A stretch of DNA of 64,000 nucleotides from contig VDMD01000016.1 of the NCBI GenBank assembly GCA_007026445.1, positions 558,001-622,000 of the forward strand. Reading direction: 5' to 3'. This document shows positions 1 to 14,079 of the stretch, one piece after another. Source of the DNA: Schizophyllum amplum. Its lineage: Eukaryota; Basidiomycota; Agaricomycetes; Agaricales; Schizophyllaceae. The notes under the pieces were generated by a model that saw only the letters and a program-made list of their open reading frames with translations, ran no database searches and was not told the origin of the DNA. Every line of letters begins with the position of its first letter. Position 1 is the stretch's first letter. Position numbers and translations under genes: made by a program.

Positions 1-1228
1 TTGACGCTTTCGGTGAGGCGGCCCTCGGCGAGCTGCGCGACGAGCGGGATAACCGTTGTCGTGTTCTGATTTTCTGGACGCAGTACTGCCAGGTCGAGGT
101 TGCGCTCGTCGCTCCAGTGCGTTGGCTTCTTCGGACCCTCGCGTCGTTGTAGTTGGCCGGCGTGCGGAAGCAGGTCCTTCACCAGCCTGGCTTGGACCAC
201 ATCATTGAAATCACTGGCGTCCAGGCCTCGGATGGCAGCCTGGATCTGCGCTTTCTGCAGGTTGTCAACTCACGTCTTCGAGTGCAGGAAATTATATGCA
301 TACAGAGTTCTTGATATCTTCTGGTCGTACACGTTGCCCCAGCACATCTGAGCTGCCGACCGTGGCCTTGAACGTCGACCAGCTGAGGGCCGGCTGCACA
401 AGCGCGGTGGACACGACCAGTTGTGCGCAGAACCTTGCCAGGTAGAACTCGTCCACGTACAAGTCCCGGTAGTCCTCCGTCGGGTCCATCAGAATGTACC
501 ACGCCTTCTCGGTCTGCACGAAGAACATGCTAGGCAGACGTCAGTACTTACTGATTTGCGGAGCTGGCCGAATAGCCACACCACGACTTACCCGTCCTTC
601 CGCTTCGCCTCAAGAAAGCGCTTTGCAGGGGGCCAATTTCCATATACAGACCCTCATCCTCATCGGCGTCGCCGTCCTGCCCCTCATCTTCATCGGCGTC
701 GGGCATCGCGCGCACGTAGCCCGCGGCCATGAGCCCACTATCCTCATTCCCCTCTTCTTCTTCTTCGTCGTCGTCGTCGCCGGCGCCAGCTACGGTCACC
801 AGCGACGCCATCTGCGAACGCTTCGCGGGGTCGTATATGCAGAAGTCCGTCAGCGCGCGTATGGGCTTGTCCTTGTCGCCCTGAGCGCGAACCTCGCCCT
901 CAATCTCGAACCCATCCCCCTCGTGTGGCGTGCCGTCCGCATGTTCGTAGAAGACAGGTCCAGCTGCGTTGGTTAGCGTTGATACGATGTAACATAGCCT
1001 GAGATTAGCGTACTTCGTTGCGTTCGCGTCTTACGAAGGATCGGGTCAGCCTCATCCGTAGATGGTAAGTACATAGTGTCAAGTACTCACCCTTCCGCTG
1101 TCTAAAGGCTCTCCCGCCCGCTTCCTCGCGGTTCGAGAGCCGGACCCAGAAGCGACAGAGGACTCCGGTATTTGAGTCTCCCCAGGAAAGCAAACCTCGA
1201 ACGCAGTCTTGTGGCTTTTCAGAGGCAT
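1..1228 (-). CDS. DNMT1-type DNA (cytosine-5) methyltransferase, 5' part only (runs off the left edge)
   Basis: Partial N-terminal portion of a maintenance-type cytosine methyltransferase. Read on the minus strand, the exons give GPVFYEHADG, then PIRALTDFCIYDP, the typical entry to the replication-foci (RFD) domain. A D/E-rich stretch, LYMEIGPL and QTEKAWYILMDP follow, and the part nearest the edge reads VIPLVAQLAEGRLTESV, as in other fungal DNMT1 proteins. The catalytic domain lies outside the window. I place the start at the ATG at 1228 (MPLKSHKTAFEV). A clean phase-0 intron is at 255-303. Two other junctions (near 1090 and 530-591) do not keep frame unless a 22-nt intron or a missing G is assumed; see findings. 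Inferred role: CpG methylation of repeats at replication. Family assignment is fairly secure, exon structure is not. Confidence 0.8.
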
Positions 1229-1933
1229 GTCAGTGTATACAAGAGTTCGGAATAGATTTCGGTAGATTATCAGAGGCTTAGCAGCCAAACAAAATCGAAC
1301 GAGGACATGGACGGCTTGTGGACGGCCACAAGAAGTCGGATGCAGGAGGCGCGATTCGGATTCGGCACATCAGCACCACGGTCACATGACCATAGTTTAT
1401 TCAACTTGCAGTGGCACGCCAGCGCACGCTCCGCCCACCACTCTCTCGCGTATTTGTGCACCTAACGAGCCATATAGAATTGTACATTAAGCATGCCGCC
1501 ATCGCGTGTATGTGGCGGCTGCGCGTTGGGGGTTACATCGACGGGGGCACTGTCGACGCTACTTTGCCGATAGACTACAAGAATGTGCACAAAAAGACCA
1601 AAGTGGGGAAGAGGGAAGGGAAACGCAAAAAAAGGGATGTAGTGCCGACATGTAATAGAACAGCTCGTATCGTATATGACTGAGGGATGGGGGGATGGGG
1701 AGGAGGGGGTAAAGGGCGCGCGAAAAAGGGGATATTGTTTACCATACATAACGAGAGCTGCCATATGTACCACAACCAACATACATCAGACCCGCCAGCA
1801 GTACGGGGCCGTGCGCGCTCTACGGCAACAGCACGAGGACAAAGGGACAGACGACAAGCGGGGTAACCAAGCGCTGGCGGAGGGAATAGAAAAAGAGAGT
1901 CCTAGTTCACGACTGCCGAAGAATAAAGATAAT
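1229..1933. other. Intergenic region (DNMT1-like promoter / HOG1 3' region)
   Basis: No convincing coding sequence. It lies between the presumed start of the DNMT1-like gene and the stop codon of HOG1, both transcribed leftward, so it should hold the HOG1 3' UTR and the DNMT1-like promoter. Short purine-rich runs occur around 1580-1730. Confidence 0.6.
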
Positions 1934-3611
<1,678 letters not shown>

Positions 3612-4061
3612 CGCAACGGCGGAGCAGGCAAACAACAGTCAGCAGACGGCGATGTGGGTGGGCCAGAGGGTGGGCCTGACGACGAGCAGAGTGTCAGTCG
3701 GGAGAGAGGGCAAATCGGTGGCTTGTTTGGTCTTTTGCCTAATCTGGACTCTATCGATGCCGACCGGCACATCGCATCGACGTCATCGCTTCGCTCTTTA
3801 CCTATTTTTTGTGCGCGTTTGTTGAACATTTTTTACCTGCCCTGCGCGTACAACGTGTTGCTCCCGCCGATACAGCAGCTCTTCCAACCCAGCTGGTGAC
3901 CGGAACGATGACGATATGGATAAACTACACCGCTTAGCAAATGGATATTAGTTCTGCTTAGCTAACTTATGGATTCTTATCCCACTTACTTGTGTATAAA
4001 CTTGCCGGTGACGCGATCGACCCGCGCTGTCCCGCACTTCCCTCACTCAGACACGCCAGCC
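3612..4061. promoter_or_regulatory. Shared divergent upstream region of HOG1 and MCR1
   Basis: About 450 bp between the two start codons, which point away from each other. It must contain both promoters. CT-rich stretches precede the MCR1 ATG. No motif is assigned. Confidence 0.5.
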
Positions 4062-5492
4062 ATGTCTGCATCCATCCTCAGGGCGACCTCCGCCATCCGC
4101 CCCCTTGTACGCGCGTCCCCCTTATTAGCGAACGCAATGAATTAACACCACGCGCAGACGCACACCGCACGCTTTGGCGCGCGCCGGTACGCGTCCACGA
4201 CCCCGAGACCGCTAAGAAGGCCTCGAATGCCGGCCTCTACTTCGCCCTTGCTGGTCTCGCGGGCGCGGGCGCATACTACGGTCTTTACAAGCAGGATGCT
4301 ATCCCCAAGCAGGAGAAGAGCCCCCTCGACCCGGACAACTTCGTCGACTTCAAGCTGAAGAAGGTCATTCCTTACAACCACAACTCCTCGACGTGCGTTT
4401 CATAACACCTCTTCATATGCGACTCACTTATGCTACCACAGCTTCGTGTTTGAGCTGCCGGACAACCAGTCGTCCATGCTCCCCGTCGCGTCCTGCGTTA
4501 TTGTCAAGGCGGAGGGACTCAAGGACGACAATGGCAAGCCCGTCATCCGCCCGTACACCCCTGTCTCTCCTTCGGACAAGCCTGGCGAGCTCTCTATTCT
4601 CATCAAGAAGTACGACACGGGCAAGGCGTCCAAGTTCATTCACGAGATGAAGGTACGCTTCATACCGCACGCGTATATACGCTCGCTGACCCTCCCTGAC
4701 AGGAGGGCGATGCCCTTGGGATTAAGGGCCCATCATGAAGTTCCCCTGGAAGAGTACGAGACCGCCCTTCGCCCACTAGCTTCTCTAATTTTCCGCAGTC
4801 GACCAGTTCGACGAGGTGGCCATGATTGCGGGTGGCAGCGGCGTGTACGTCGGAAGCTTCATTATAGTAGACCTCGTTCACTGATACCCCGCACAGCACC
4901 CCCATGCACCAAATCCTCGAGCACGCTCTCCCCAACAAGGAGAACAAGACACGCTTCACCCTCATCTTCGCGAATGTCACCGAGAAGGACATCCTTCTTA
5001 AGGAGCAGTTCGACGAGTGGGAGAAGAAGTACCCCAACACCTTCAAGGCCGTCTACACCGTCGACCAGCCGACGGACGGGTGGACTGGTAAGACAATATT
5101 TCTCTGTTCAGGGCTCCTCGAAGGACTCGCGAGATGCAACTCGGACTAACACGAGAACGCAATAGGTGCCACCGGCTACGTGAACTCGGAGATGATCAAG
5201 AAGCACCTTGCCCCCGCTACGTTAGGCGAGAAGGTCAAGGTCTTCGTCTGCGGTCAGTGCCACTTTTCGACCATTGGTAGCTTCGCATCTCACTATCGTA
5301 CAGGTCCCCCGGGCCAGGTCGCCGCTCTCGCCGGCAAGAAGGCTGGCTACCAGCAGGGTGACCTGTCCGGCATCCTCAAGGAGGCCGGCTACACGCCCGA
5401 GCAGGTGCGTTTTCTATGCATGTTGATCATGACAATGCCTATCGATCTTGGGGGACTTCGGCTGACCACTCTCCCAGGTGTTCAAGTTCTGA
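4062..5492 (+). CDS. MCR1: NADH-cytochrome b5 reductase, mitochondrial type (Mcr1-like), with two apparent 1-nt frame breaks
   Basis: FAD/NAD-binding reductase that passes electrons from NADH to cytochrome b5-type acceptors. The start at 4062 gives MSASILRATSAIRPL; after the first intron comes THTARFGARRYAST, a good mitochondrial presequence. Next are a membrane anchor (GLYFALAGLAGAGAYYG) and a spacer rich in Asp/Lys. The reductase core has IRPYTPVSP (FAD-binding RPYTP), a GPIMKF-like motif, AGGSGVTPMHQIL (NADH-binding GGSGITP) and FVCGPPGQV (CGPP). The end is EQVFKF at 5492. The presequence and anchor exons join in frame only if one C is added at the C run 4201-4204, and GPI-MKF needs one base at 4726-4731. 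I read these as assembly indels. Seven or so short introns. Confidence 0.93.
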
Positions 5493-5978
5493 GTGTGCCC
5501 TCGGAGCTAACGTAGAATATGTAGCAAAAATCCAGAAAAATCTTTCAATAAGCTGTCTACTGAATGACTCACGTACCTGCGACGCTAGTCTACCGCGGCA
5601 GACGTTCCCCCAGCAGCAGTTCCCTTCCGACGTCGTCGACCCGAGGGACAGCGTGGTTTAAGGCATGGCCGCGCCCACGTGACTCGTCCGCATGAGGTGG
5701 CGTGACTCGTCCGTATAAGGTAGCCCTTGTTGGACGCGCGCCGCGCGGACGCATTTCCATGTTTGGATGAATGGTCGACGGGCCATTTATTTCGCTGGTC
5801 CGATCACCTACTGCAAGGCCTTCTTGCGTCTTACCCTCTCGGTTCGGCCTGGTCCTCAAGATTTTCCCTTCTTCAAGACTTCGTCACCACCGACCGGCAA
5901 CTCTCAAGATCTCACTGACGCTTCAAGTCTTAACGACGCATCAACACTCACTGACACCCGTCAATCCTCTTCGCCCAT
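5493..5978. other. Intergenic region
   Basis: Between MCR1 and the F-box gene, both rightward. It should hold the MCR1 3' UTR and the F-box gene promoter. No further coding signal is seen. Confidence 0.55.
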
Positions 5979-8121
5979 ATGCAGACTATCAGGAGGTTCT
6001 CACCGCTTTCGCTGCTCTCCTGGGGCGGCCGCAAGCCCTCCGCCAACTTGACTTCTATCCCGTTCGACATATTCATAGAGTTCATCTTCCAGCACCTCAA
6101 TATACAGGACATCATCCGTCTGCGCAGGGTGCGTCTCACGTTCCTCTTGTCACATAGCTTTGCTCATTTTCCCACACGTGCAGGTCAGCAAATGGTTCTT
6201 CCACCTCACGCACGAACCGTCCATCTGGCGCCGCTTCCTCCCCGAACTCAACCTCCTTGTTCCCCCCATCCGCCCCTCCGTGCGCTACCTCTCCCTCGCC
6301 GGACGCCACGAGGCCGAACACGCCGTCACCCGCGCCGTCTCCCTCGCGGACAACTGGACGCGCCCCGCGCCGCGCGTGTACGCGCACACCACCGTCGACA
6401 CCGCGCACTACGTCCCCTCCGAGACCGCCCTGCTGCCCGGGGGCAAGTTCATGCTGGCGGCGATGAACGACGCGTCGCGGCGGCGCGCGAATATATCGAT
6501 CTTTGGCATGGACCATCCGAGGAATGGACATGTTATGCTGGGGAGGATCGATTTGGGGATACAGGCGGATGCGTACGGGCTGGTGGCGAGGTACGCGCCG
6601 TGGAAGGGGAAGATGGGGATCGTCCTGGCGTATCAGCAGCGCACGCTGCTGCGCACGGTGTCCGGGGACGCGAAACTGAAGGAGAATTTGTGAGTGGGCT
6701 GTTGGAAACTGGGTGGGTAATGGTGCTGACCTGCTACCTAGTATGAAGGCGACGGACTACGTGCCGGGACGTGACATTGATGATCCCGCTGCGCCGTTTC
6801 TCTACCACTTGACATGTGTCTTCATTGACGTTGACGCGCTCGAGGAGCTTGTGGACCCGTGGATCATTCCCGGGTCGATGCAATATGTGGAGACCGCGGA
6901 GCGGCACGAGCCTAGCAAGGCGTGTACGCGCATCTGCCATCGCTGGAGCAAATACAAGTTCGTCCAGCCGAATCTGTTTCAGGAGGGCGGGCAGCCTTTC
7001 CTAGGGTGGGCGTACAATCCAGATCGCGTTCACTGCCTCTCACTGGACGACTTGCGCGGAATGCGCTTCACGCTCGAGAGCGACCCTGACGTCCAACCAG
7101 AGGTGAGAGGCTCGCGCATTGTGATGCGTTGCACGACTGACAAGGACTGCAGCGATACCAGATCCTCACCTGGCGTTGCTTCGGCGCCCAGTCCCTCTTC
7201 CTCACCGTCCGTTCCCTCAAAGTCGGCGAAGAGTGGGTCCGCGATGAGACGCGTACGACCTCGTACAACCCGCTCGACCTCCTGCAGAAGCGCGAGAAGC
7301 ACGACGTCGTCGCCGAGATCTTCTACCCGACCTCCGTCGGCGGCGACGGCGAGACCTTCTGCGCGGAGAACTTCAAGATCAGCGAGGCCGTCGACGACGT
7401 ACCCCTCCGCGCCTGGGTCTCCGAGTCCGAATACGCCGCAACGCCCGCGGACTGGCCGCGCCTGCAGCAGGACGATGCGCCGCCGCGGCCCGTCGGGCTC
7501 TTCCTCCAGTTCCTCCAGGCGCAGGAGGATGGCACGATGCGCCCGGCGCTGCGCCACGAGGCCATCTTCCCGAGCGTGCTCAATCGCGAGGCGCTCATCA
7601 ACGACGGGATGGACCCCGCGGACGCGGCGCGCCTGCCGGAGTGGACGTGGAGCTTCGACAATATGCAGCTGCAGTCGCTGCACGTCGCCGACGATGAGAA
7701 GGCGGGGCTGCGGCATGTAGTTCCAGGCGCGTACCGGCCGCTGGCTTACGAGGTCGCGCGGGACGATCGCAAGGCGGCGCCGGCTGTGCATGCCATCGTG
7801 CGAGGGAGTGCGGAGGCGCTCCAATATCCTATCGGCTACGATGGCGTCCACGTCAAAACGTGGTGGGACGACAAGCTGCTCGACCAGCGAGATGCGAATG
7901 CGGTCGCTGCAGACCCCAACGCCCATCTGCAGAGGATCCCACCATCCGTCGCAGAGGATATGGCACAGGGTGTCGCGGGCATGGCCTGGGACGAATGCAT
8001 GGGACGACTGTGCATAATCGCACCGGGTAAATCTGTGATCAATGTCCTGGATCTCAGCTCTGCTGCTCAGCCCGACTCGCGCTTCGGCAAATGGGAGCGC
8101 AGCTCTGGGTTTCTGTGCTGA
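5979..8121 (+). CDS. F-box domain protein
   Basis: Roughly 660-residue protein from four exons. Introns are at 6129-6183, 6690-6741 and 7103-7152, all consistent in phase. Residues ~24-60 form an F-box (LTSIPFDIFIEFIFQHL..QDIIRLRRVSKWFFHLT), interrupted by the first intron. The rest is a long region without a repeat I can name, with several W/F-rich segments (PEWTWSFDN, GYDGVHVKTWWD) and a C-terminus IIAPGKSVINVLDLSS that resembles a beta-rich (possibly propeller-like) module. Inferred role: substrate adaptor of an SCF ubiquitin ligase through Skp1 binding; target unknown. Start chosen at the first ATG preceding the F-box. Confidence 0.85.
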
Positions 8122-8859
8122 TTGCTTTCCTTGTTTTTGATTGGTATTTCTCTCACCGCGTCCTAATTCCTGAACTTCACTGTCATTATGCTTTCCCCAG
8201 TCATCTGCCCTATGCCGCGTCACTCGTTCTGTTTTGCTTTGATTCCACTCTCCACCCTGTCGTTGTGCGCTACACGCAAACTCATGACCCATTGATCATC
8301 TACTTATGCCAATTTATGACTTTACTGTATGCACTCTCAGCTGTTCGCTATGCCATACCGTGTTGTATGATAGGAGAAGCCCCGACATTGCCTTTCAATA
8401 CGACACTATTGCTTCTCAGTGAGGATTCTGCCAAGCTCAAGAAATCTCCAGAGATCTCAGCCTCCATTCAGATACTCGTGGATGGTATCCTCCAGCCAAC
8501 CTCCAGCGCAAAGCAGTGAAGCAGCTGGCCCACCCCTATAATGTCAATGGACGGGCCGATCACGGCCCGGGTTGTTCCTCGTCTCTGCTCTAGTGCTCCT
8601 CCGATTCCGTCTACAACCTACTCGCCACCTTTCCTCGCCACCGGTAGGCGCCGTGAAATGCCTACCGCGCCGCAGCGACCTCGGCACACAGGCGGGACTG
8701 GGCGGGACGATGTTCTATCGGCCCTTGGCTCCGGCCGACAAAATTCTATCTAATTTCCACTGCGCACTGTTCGCACATGAGTCTTGCGCTCTTGTAAGCA
8801 GGCCGCGAGCGTAGTCAGACTAGCCGCCGGCCCCTTTTCCTTCTCCCTCACCTCTAATC
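8122..8859. other. Intergenic region
   Basis: About 740 bp between two rightward genes. AT-richer than its neighbours near 8130-8480. No supported gene, repeat or RNA. Confidence 0.5.
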
Positions 8860-10264
8860 ATGCACGCCGCCAACGACAGCAGCGCAGGGCTGCTCACGAA
8901 CACGCTTGCCGCGGTACGAGAGACGTCCCCGTTGTCTATAGCACTCGCGCTTCTTCTCGCCCTCGTCCCTATCGCGTCCCTCTATCGCCGTACGTGTAAT
9001 CTTATCACGTTCGCGCATCGTGTCTGAACACATCTATAGGCAGACGATCGGCGAACAACTATGGGTATGGGAGGGTTGAGGTCAGCAAGCTATTGGTGCA
9101 CCCGATCAAAGTGTGTATCATCCCGCGCTGGGACTTTGCGCGCGGCTGCTCACGAGCTAGCTAGAGCTGTCGAGGGACGTCGGTGGCGTCTGCGCGCTAC
9201 ACGCCTGAGGGCCTGGAGGTGCGTCCGGCCGTGGTTCCGCGGCCCCTTACCCTCGCTCATTCGCTCAGAACGACAGGAAGTGGTGCATCGCCGACGGAGA
9301 CACCCACCAGGTGATTACCGCGCGCGAGGTCGCTAAGGTGCGGCTCCCTCTCCCCCTTTCCCCACGCGCAGGAACCAATTGTACACAGATGGTGCTCATC
9401 ACGCCGACACTGCCAGACGCGAGCGGCCTGCTGCACGTATCCTTCCCCGACGACTCCGGCTGCGAGCCCTTCGCGGTCCCCGCTGACCCCGATGACGCGA
9501 CGCTTGCGACGTGGGCCCGCCTCGACGACATCAAGCTCTGGGGAGACCTCATCGACAGCTACGTGTGCGAGACGGCCTCCGGTAGCGGCGCGCGCTCTCC
9601 GTCCGCCATCCTCTCCGACTTTTTCGGGCGGGACGTGCTGCTCGTGATGAAGGGCCCGAGTGCGCGCATCTGCGCGCCCACGGACGCATTCCCAAATCTC
9701 AAGAGCAGTTGCGTGTTCCAGGACGGGTATCCGCTGCTGGTGCTCTCTGAGGAGGGTCTCGACGATATCGAGCGCGAGTTGCGCGAGCATGTCGGCACAC
9801 AGGGCATCGATCCGCGGTGGAAGGATGGGAAGCTGGCAGTCGAGAGGTGCGCCACCTGGTGTTTCGCTCGCTCACTTCATCTAACCGGCGCGCCAGGTTC
9901 CGGCCGAACATCGTCGTGAAAGGCGCCGGGCCGTTCGAAGAGGACTTTTGGGAGGAGATTGCGGTCGGGGACGTGTCCGCGCCGGGCATCACGCTCGTCT
10001 CCAAATGCACACGCTGCTTGGTGAGTGGTCTGCTAGAGCGCCCGCTTGCGCTAGTCAAACTCACGCGCTGGCCAGCTGCCGAATGTGTCGCCGGAGACCG
10101 GCGAGCGTGACAAGGCCGTGCCGTACAAGGTGCTGCTCAAGTTCCGCACCGGCCTCCACCCGAAGATGAAGACGAAGCCCTGCGTGGGGTGCAATGGCGT
10201 CCCGAGGGGAGCAGGGGTGGTGAGCGTGGGCGACGCGGTGTATGTGCGTCGCATGACGCGATAG
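8860..10264 (+). CDS. MOSC-domain protein (mARC/YcbX-like molybdenum-cofactor sulfurase C-terminal fold)
   Basis: The ATG at 8860 gives MHAANDSSAGLLTNTL and a hydrophobic segment SIALALLLALVPIASLY, likely an N-terminal membrane anchor. The MOSC N-terminal beta-barrel follows: VEVSKLLVHPIKSCRGTSV, ARYTPEGLENDRKWCI, DGDTHQVITAREVAKMVLI. The MOSC domain itself has RFRPNIVVKGAGPFEED and CTRCLLPNVSPETG, carrying the conserved Cys of the family, and ends GDAVYVRRMTR. Six short introns splice in frame. Known members (mARC) are outer-mitochondrial-membrane molybdenum enzymes reducing N-hydroxylated compounds; the same function here is inference. The orientation of the anchor resembles mARC. Confidence 0.9.
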
Positions 10265-10935
10265 GCGTGCGTGGCGCGGTGTGCGAAGGCGACCGGTGGT
10301 AGCGCCTAGCAGGTAATTCGGCCACACGCCAGTACAGGCGCTTGCAGCCGCGCCAGTACGAAAGAGTGCACCTGTCGTCTGGCTCCGCGCAGTACTCAGG
10401 GTATCCTGTGGTAGGCGCGCACCTATATCTTAGAGAACTATCCCATTTACTTATAGAGGATTATTGTGTCAACGTAGGATGACCCATGTAGAGTGCCACG
10501 CTCTTCGATGGAGCCTAGAGGTGTCTGTCCACTTTCTGTGTACGACCATGTCGATGTCGAATGTCGAATAATTGAACGATAGCGATCGGACCCGGGCCCT
10601 GCCATGAGGTGACGGAAGTAATTTAGGTCATTTTTCTTTGTAGGCGGAACCCGGTGGGCGTAGAAGGCATTGTAGGATCTGGCAAAAGATCGCCTGTGAG
10701 CCATATTGTGCTCGCGCGCAGAGACTGCGCCATTCGGACAGCTCAGAGGAGTTGAACAATGCGTGAACCACGGACCGTGCTCCCGAGGAACAGGCACGTG
10801 ACTGTCACGCGGCATGCCAGGCACGGCGGGTGACGAGGCTTCGCCCTCCCCATCATCGTTGTTGTCCCGCTCGCCCGACATTATCTCTGGCGCCCTCAAA
10901 CTCCTCGCGCGACCGGGCCCGCTGCTGGCCTCGTA
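10265..10935. other. Intergenic region
   Basis: Between the MOSC gene and the deubiquitinase gene. An open frame on the minus strand here has low-complexity, non-conserved composition and I do not call it. Presumed promoter of the deubiquitinase. Confidence 0.5.
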
Positions 10936-13900
10936 ATGGCAAGAGGGAAATGGATATTTGGCGCCCAACAGTCTGCTGCACAAGGCGACCCCAAGCCGGG
11001 CATCGCCCAGGTCGGTCCCTCGGCAGATGCCCGCAAATTCGGACTCGAGAATGTGCGTGCGCGAGAGCTCTGCGGGTCCTGGTACTGACTCCTGACCTTT
11101 AGTTTGGCAACACCTGGTCAGTCCGAGCCCCCGACTGCGACAGGGAGCCCACTGACTCGCCCGCAGCTACGCCAACTCAGTCATCCAGGCGCTCTACTTC
11201 TGCACACCCTTCCGGGATCTCATGATCCAGGAGCGCGACCCCTCAGCCCCACCCACACCCAGGCTCCCGCTCTCCCCATCCCCGCCACCACTACCGTTCG
11301 CACCCGTCCGCCGCAAGCCGGAACGCAAGGCGTCGGTATCAGGCACCGCACCCGCCGACGGCACGCCCCCGCAATCGCACGGCACGCTCAATGCGATGTC
11401 CCCTGTCTATACCATCCCCCCAACCCCCCAACACTCTTCTCGGCACTCCGCTCGCTCTTCCTTCACATCTCAACGAACCCGGTCGAGAAGGGTACCGTCG
11501 CCCCGCGTGCCTTCATCGACAAACTCAAGGAGGTCAACGAGCTCTTCCGCTCAACCATGCACCAAGATGCCCACGAGTTCTTAAATTACCTGCTAAACAA
11601 GATAGTAGAGGAGGTTGAGCAGGCGCGTACTCACACTGCTGAAGATCGTGCGTGGCACTGGCATTTTCTTCCTCGGCGTGATCGCCAAGACTTATCCATG
11701 CACATAGTTTCGAATTCCGTCGCAACACTTGCGCCGACCGTCCTTAGTAACTCAGGAAGTACAAACTCGGGCACTCCCCCGGAAGACGCCACCCTTGTTC
11801 ATCGACTGTTTGAGGGCGTGCTAACCAGCGAGACCCGGTGCCTAACATGCGAGACGGTGCGCCACCTTCAATTGTCGGTATGAATACCTTCTGATTCGTG
11901 CCTCGCAGGTATCGTCACGCGACGAATGCTTCCTCGATTTGTCTATAGACATTGAGGAGAACTCTAGCGTAACTGCCTGCCTTCGACAATTTAGCGCTAG
12001 CGAGATGCTATGCCAAAAGAACAAGTTCTTCTGCGACTCGTGTTGCGACCTACAAGAAGCCGAGAAACGGTGCGTCACTCCGATGACATGCAGAATCGTC
12101 GGCTGACGCGAATTCAAGCATGAAAATCAAGAAGTTACCCAACGTTCTAGCATTGCACCTCAAGCGGTTCAAGTACCAGGAAGATGCCCAAAAGTATGTC
12201 AAGCTTGCGTACCGGGTGGCCTTCCCTTTCGAACTGCGCCTATTCAACACCGTGGACGACATGGACGAGCCTGACCGCTTGTTCAATCTGTTTGCTATAG
12301 TCGTCCACATCGGCGCGTACGTGGCCCATCGATGCCGCCCTACTTCGTTCTTATGCCTTCATCAGTGGTCCGCATCACGGTCATTACATCTCTATCATCA
12401 AGACGCTCGGCATCTGGCTTGTCTTCGACGATGACAACGTCTACCCTATCACGGAAGCCGAAATACCCAAGTACTACGGGGATTCGAGCTCAGGTTCCGC
12501 TTACGTCTTGTATTATCAAGCAGCGGACATCAATCTTGAAGCGCTCGGCATCCAGCGGCGCACACCATCTCCCATCTCTACCCCAATCTCCCGCTTCAAT
12601 TCAACCAGCGATATCCCCTCCTCCTCGCCCAATGCCACGCCTGCCCTACCTCCGGGCCTCATCGAGTCTAGCGAGTCCGATGTCAGCGACCCATCGTTCC
12701 CTTTGACCCCCGTACAGTCTCAGGCGCCTATACCAATACATGTGAAGCCACGGTTAGCACCCGTCGACATCACGATCCCTCCTCCGCACGAAGGCCCGCC
12801 CGCGTCGCCTGTCACGCCCACAAGACCGTCCACCAGCAAGGGTAAAGGTCTCTTCAGCACCTTGCGGCGAGCTCCCTCTAATCAAGCACGCCCGAGTACG
12901 AGCACCGGCGTGGTCCGTCGAGCATCTTTAGGGGACGCCGCCATCTCAATCTCTAGGGCGCAAGCGCCTCCCATGTCACCTGCACATGAGAACGCGCATG
13001 AAGACGACGGTGATGAGGACGAAACTGTTGACTCCCACGCCCTCGACTCTCAAACGGGCGCGCTGCCGACTCTTCCTATGGTCGACACCTCGGTCAACTC
13101 CGCGCGGCAACCGCAGTCCCCCAAGCGCGAGAATGGAAAGTACAAGGAATCGGATAAGGAGCCGACGCGCAAGTCGAGCACCTGGTTTGGCAAGCGCCGT
13201 AGCGGCAAGTTCAATGAGAAGGAGAAGCGACCCGAGACGGCGTTTGCGACTCTGCCGGGCTCTGACGGCCCGCAAAGCCCGTCAGGCTGGTTCCGCAACA
13301 CTGCTCCGCGGGAACGGACGAAGGTACATAGACCTGCCGAGGGCCTCATGGACGACAGTGCTTTCGCGGCTCTTGCGACGGGCAAGCGGCACAGCAAGTC
13401 GCCTGTGGATATAACGCATATCGACCACAGAAGCGGCGAGCCCTTCGGTTCCTCGGCGATGCGGTCAGCAACGTCGTCGGCAGGGTCGTTGTCCGGACAG
13501 CACAGTCTATCGTCTGGCTCGTCACAGCGGGAGCGGGAACGGCACCACGCCTCACCACCTGCATATGCACCACCGCCACGCATGTCGTCGCTTATATCCC
13601 CTCCTGCCTCGCCCCAGTCACCATCGCGCACAGTACACAAACAGTCGCTGTCGAATCTGAAGCCATCACGGCACAAGGATAAGACAAAGGGCCCGCCACC
13701 CGTTGACACACCGCGGCGACCGGCAACTGCAGGCGGTGGCAGCTCGAAACTCGACCGGCCCCTCCCGCCCGTCCCGCCATTGCCGCACGCACGAACCCAC
13801 ATCAACGGGCACTCGTTCCCGGATGACGTCGTCCTGGACATCCGCGCGGCGTCGTCAGAAACGGCGCGCTCGCAGGACGCCTTCGTGTCCCCCGCTGGCC

Positions 13901-14079
13901 TGGCGACCAGCTACGCGAGCATGGGCGGCGCGAGTACGACGTCGACGACGACGACGAGCAGCGCGGGCTCGGGCTTCAAGCGGGCCACGCGGAAGCTCAG
14001 CCTGACGGCCCCGCTGCGGAACCTTGGGCGGAAGAAGTACAAAGAGGAGGCCGGCCCGCCGAGCGCGTATCCTCGCTGA
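10936..14079 (+). CDS. Ubiquitin carboxyl-terminal hydrolase, USP12/46 (Ubp9/Ubp13) type
   Basis: Cysteine protease that removes ubiquitin. From the ATG at 10936 the N-terminus [12 protein letters not shown] leads through a 14-nt micro-exon (FGNTC) to KFGLENFGNTCYANSVIQ, with the catalytic Cys, and [11 protein letters not shown] Pro/Ser-rich insert follows, then [26 protein letters not shown], the zinc-ribbon pairs CLTCET and [23 protein letters not shown], and [10 protein letters not shown] with the catalytic His. After [17 protein letters not shown] comes a ~500-residue disordered Ser/Pro/basic tail ending at 14079. The insert and LFSALRSL are in different frames; one extra C in the runs at 11416-11429 joins them. 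A possible in-frame intron lies near 11647-11707. The Ubp9/USP46 group is activated by WD40 partners. Confidence 0.92.

Noticed and set aside
10447..10983. Minus-strand open frame of 178 codons
   Set aside because: Composition is not protein-like, no domain or splice logic, and it overlaps the deubiquitinase start.
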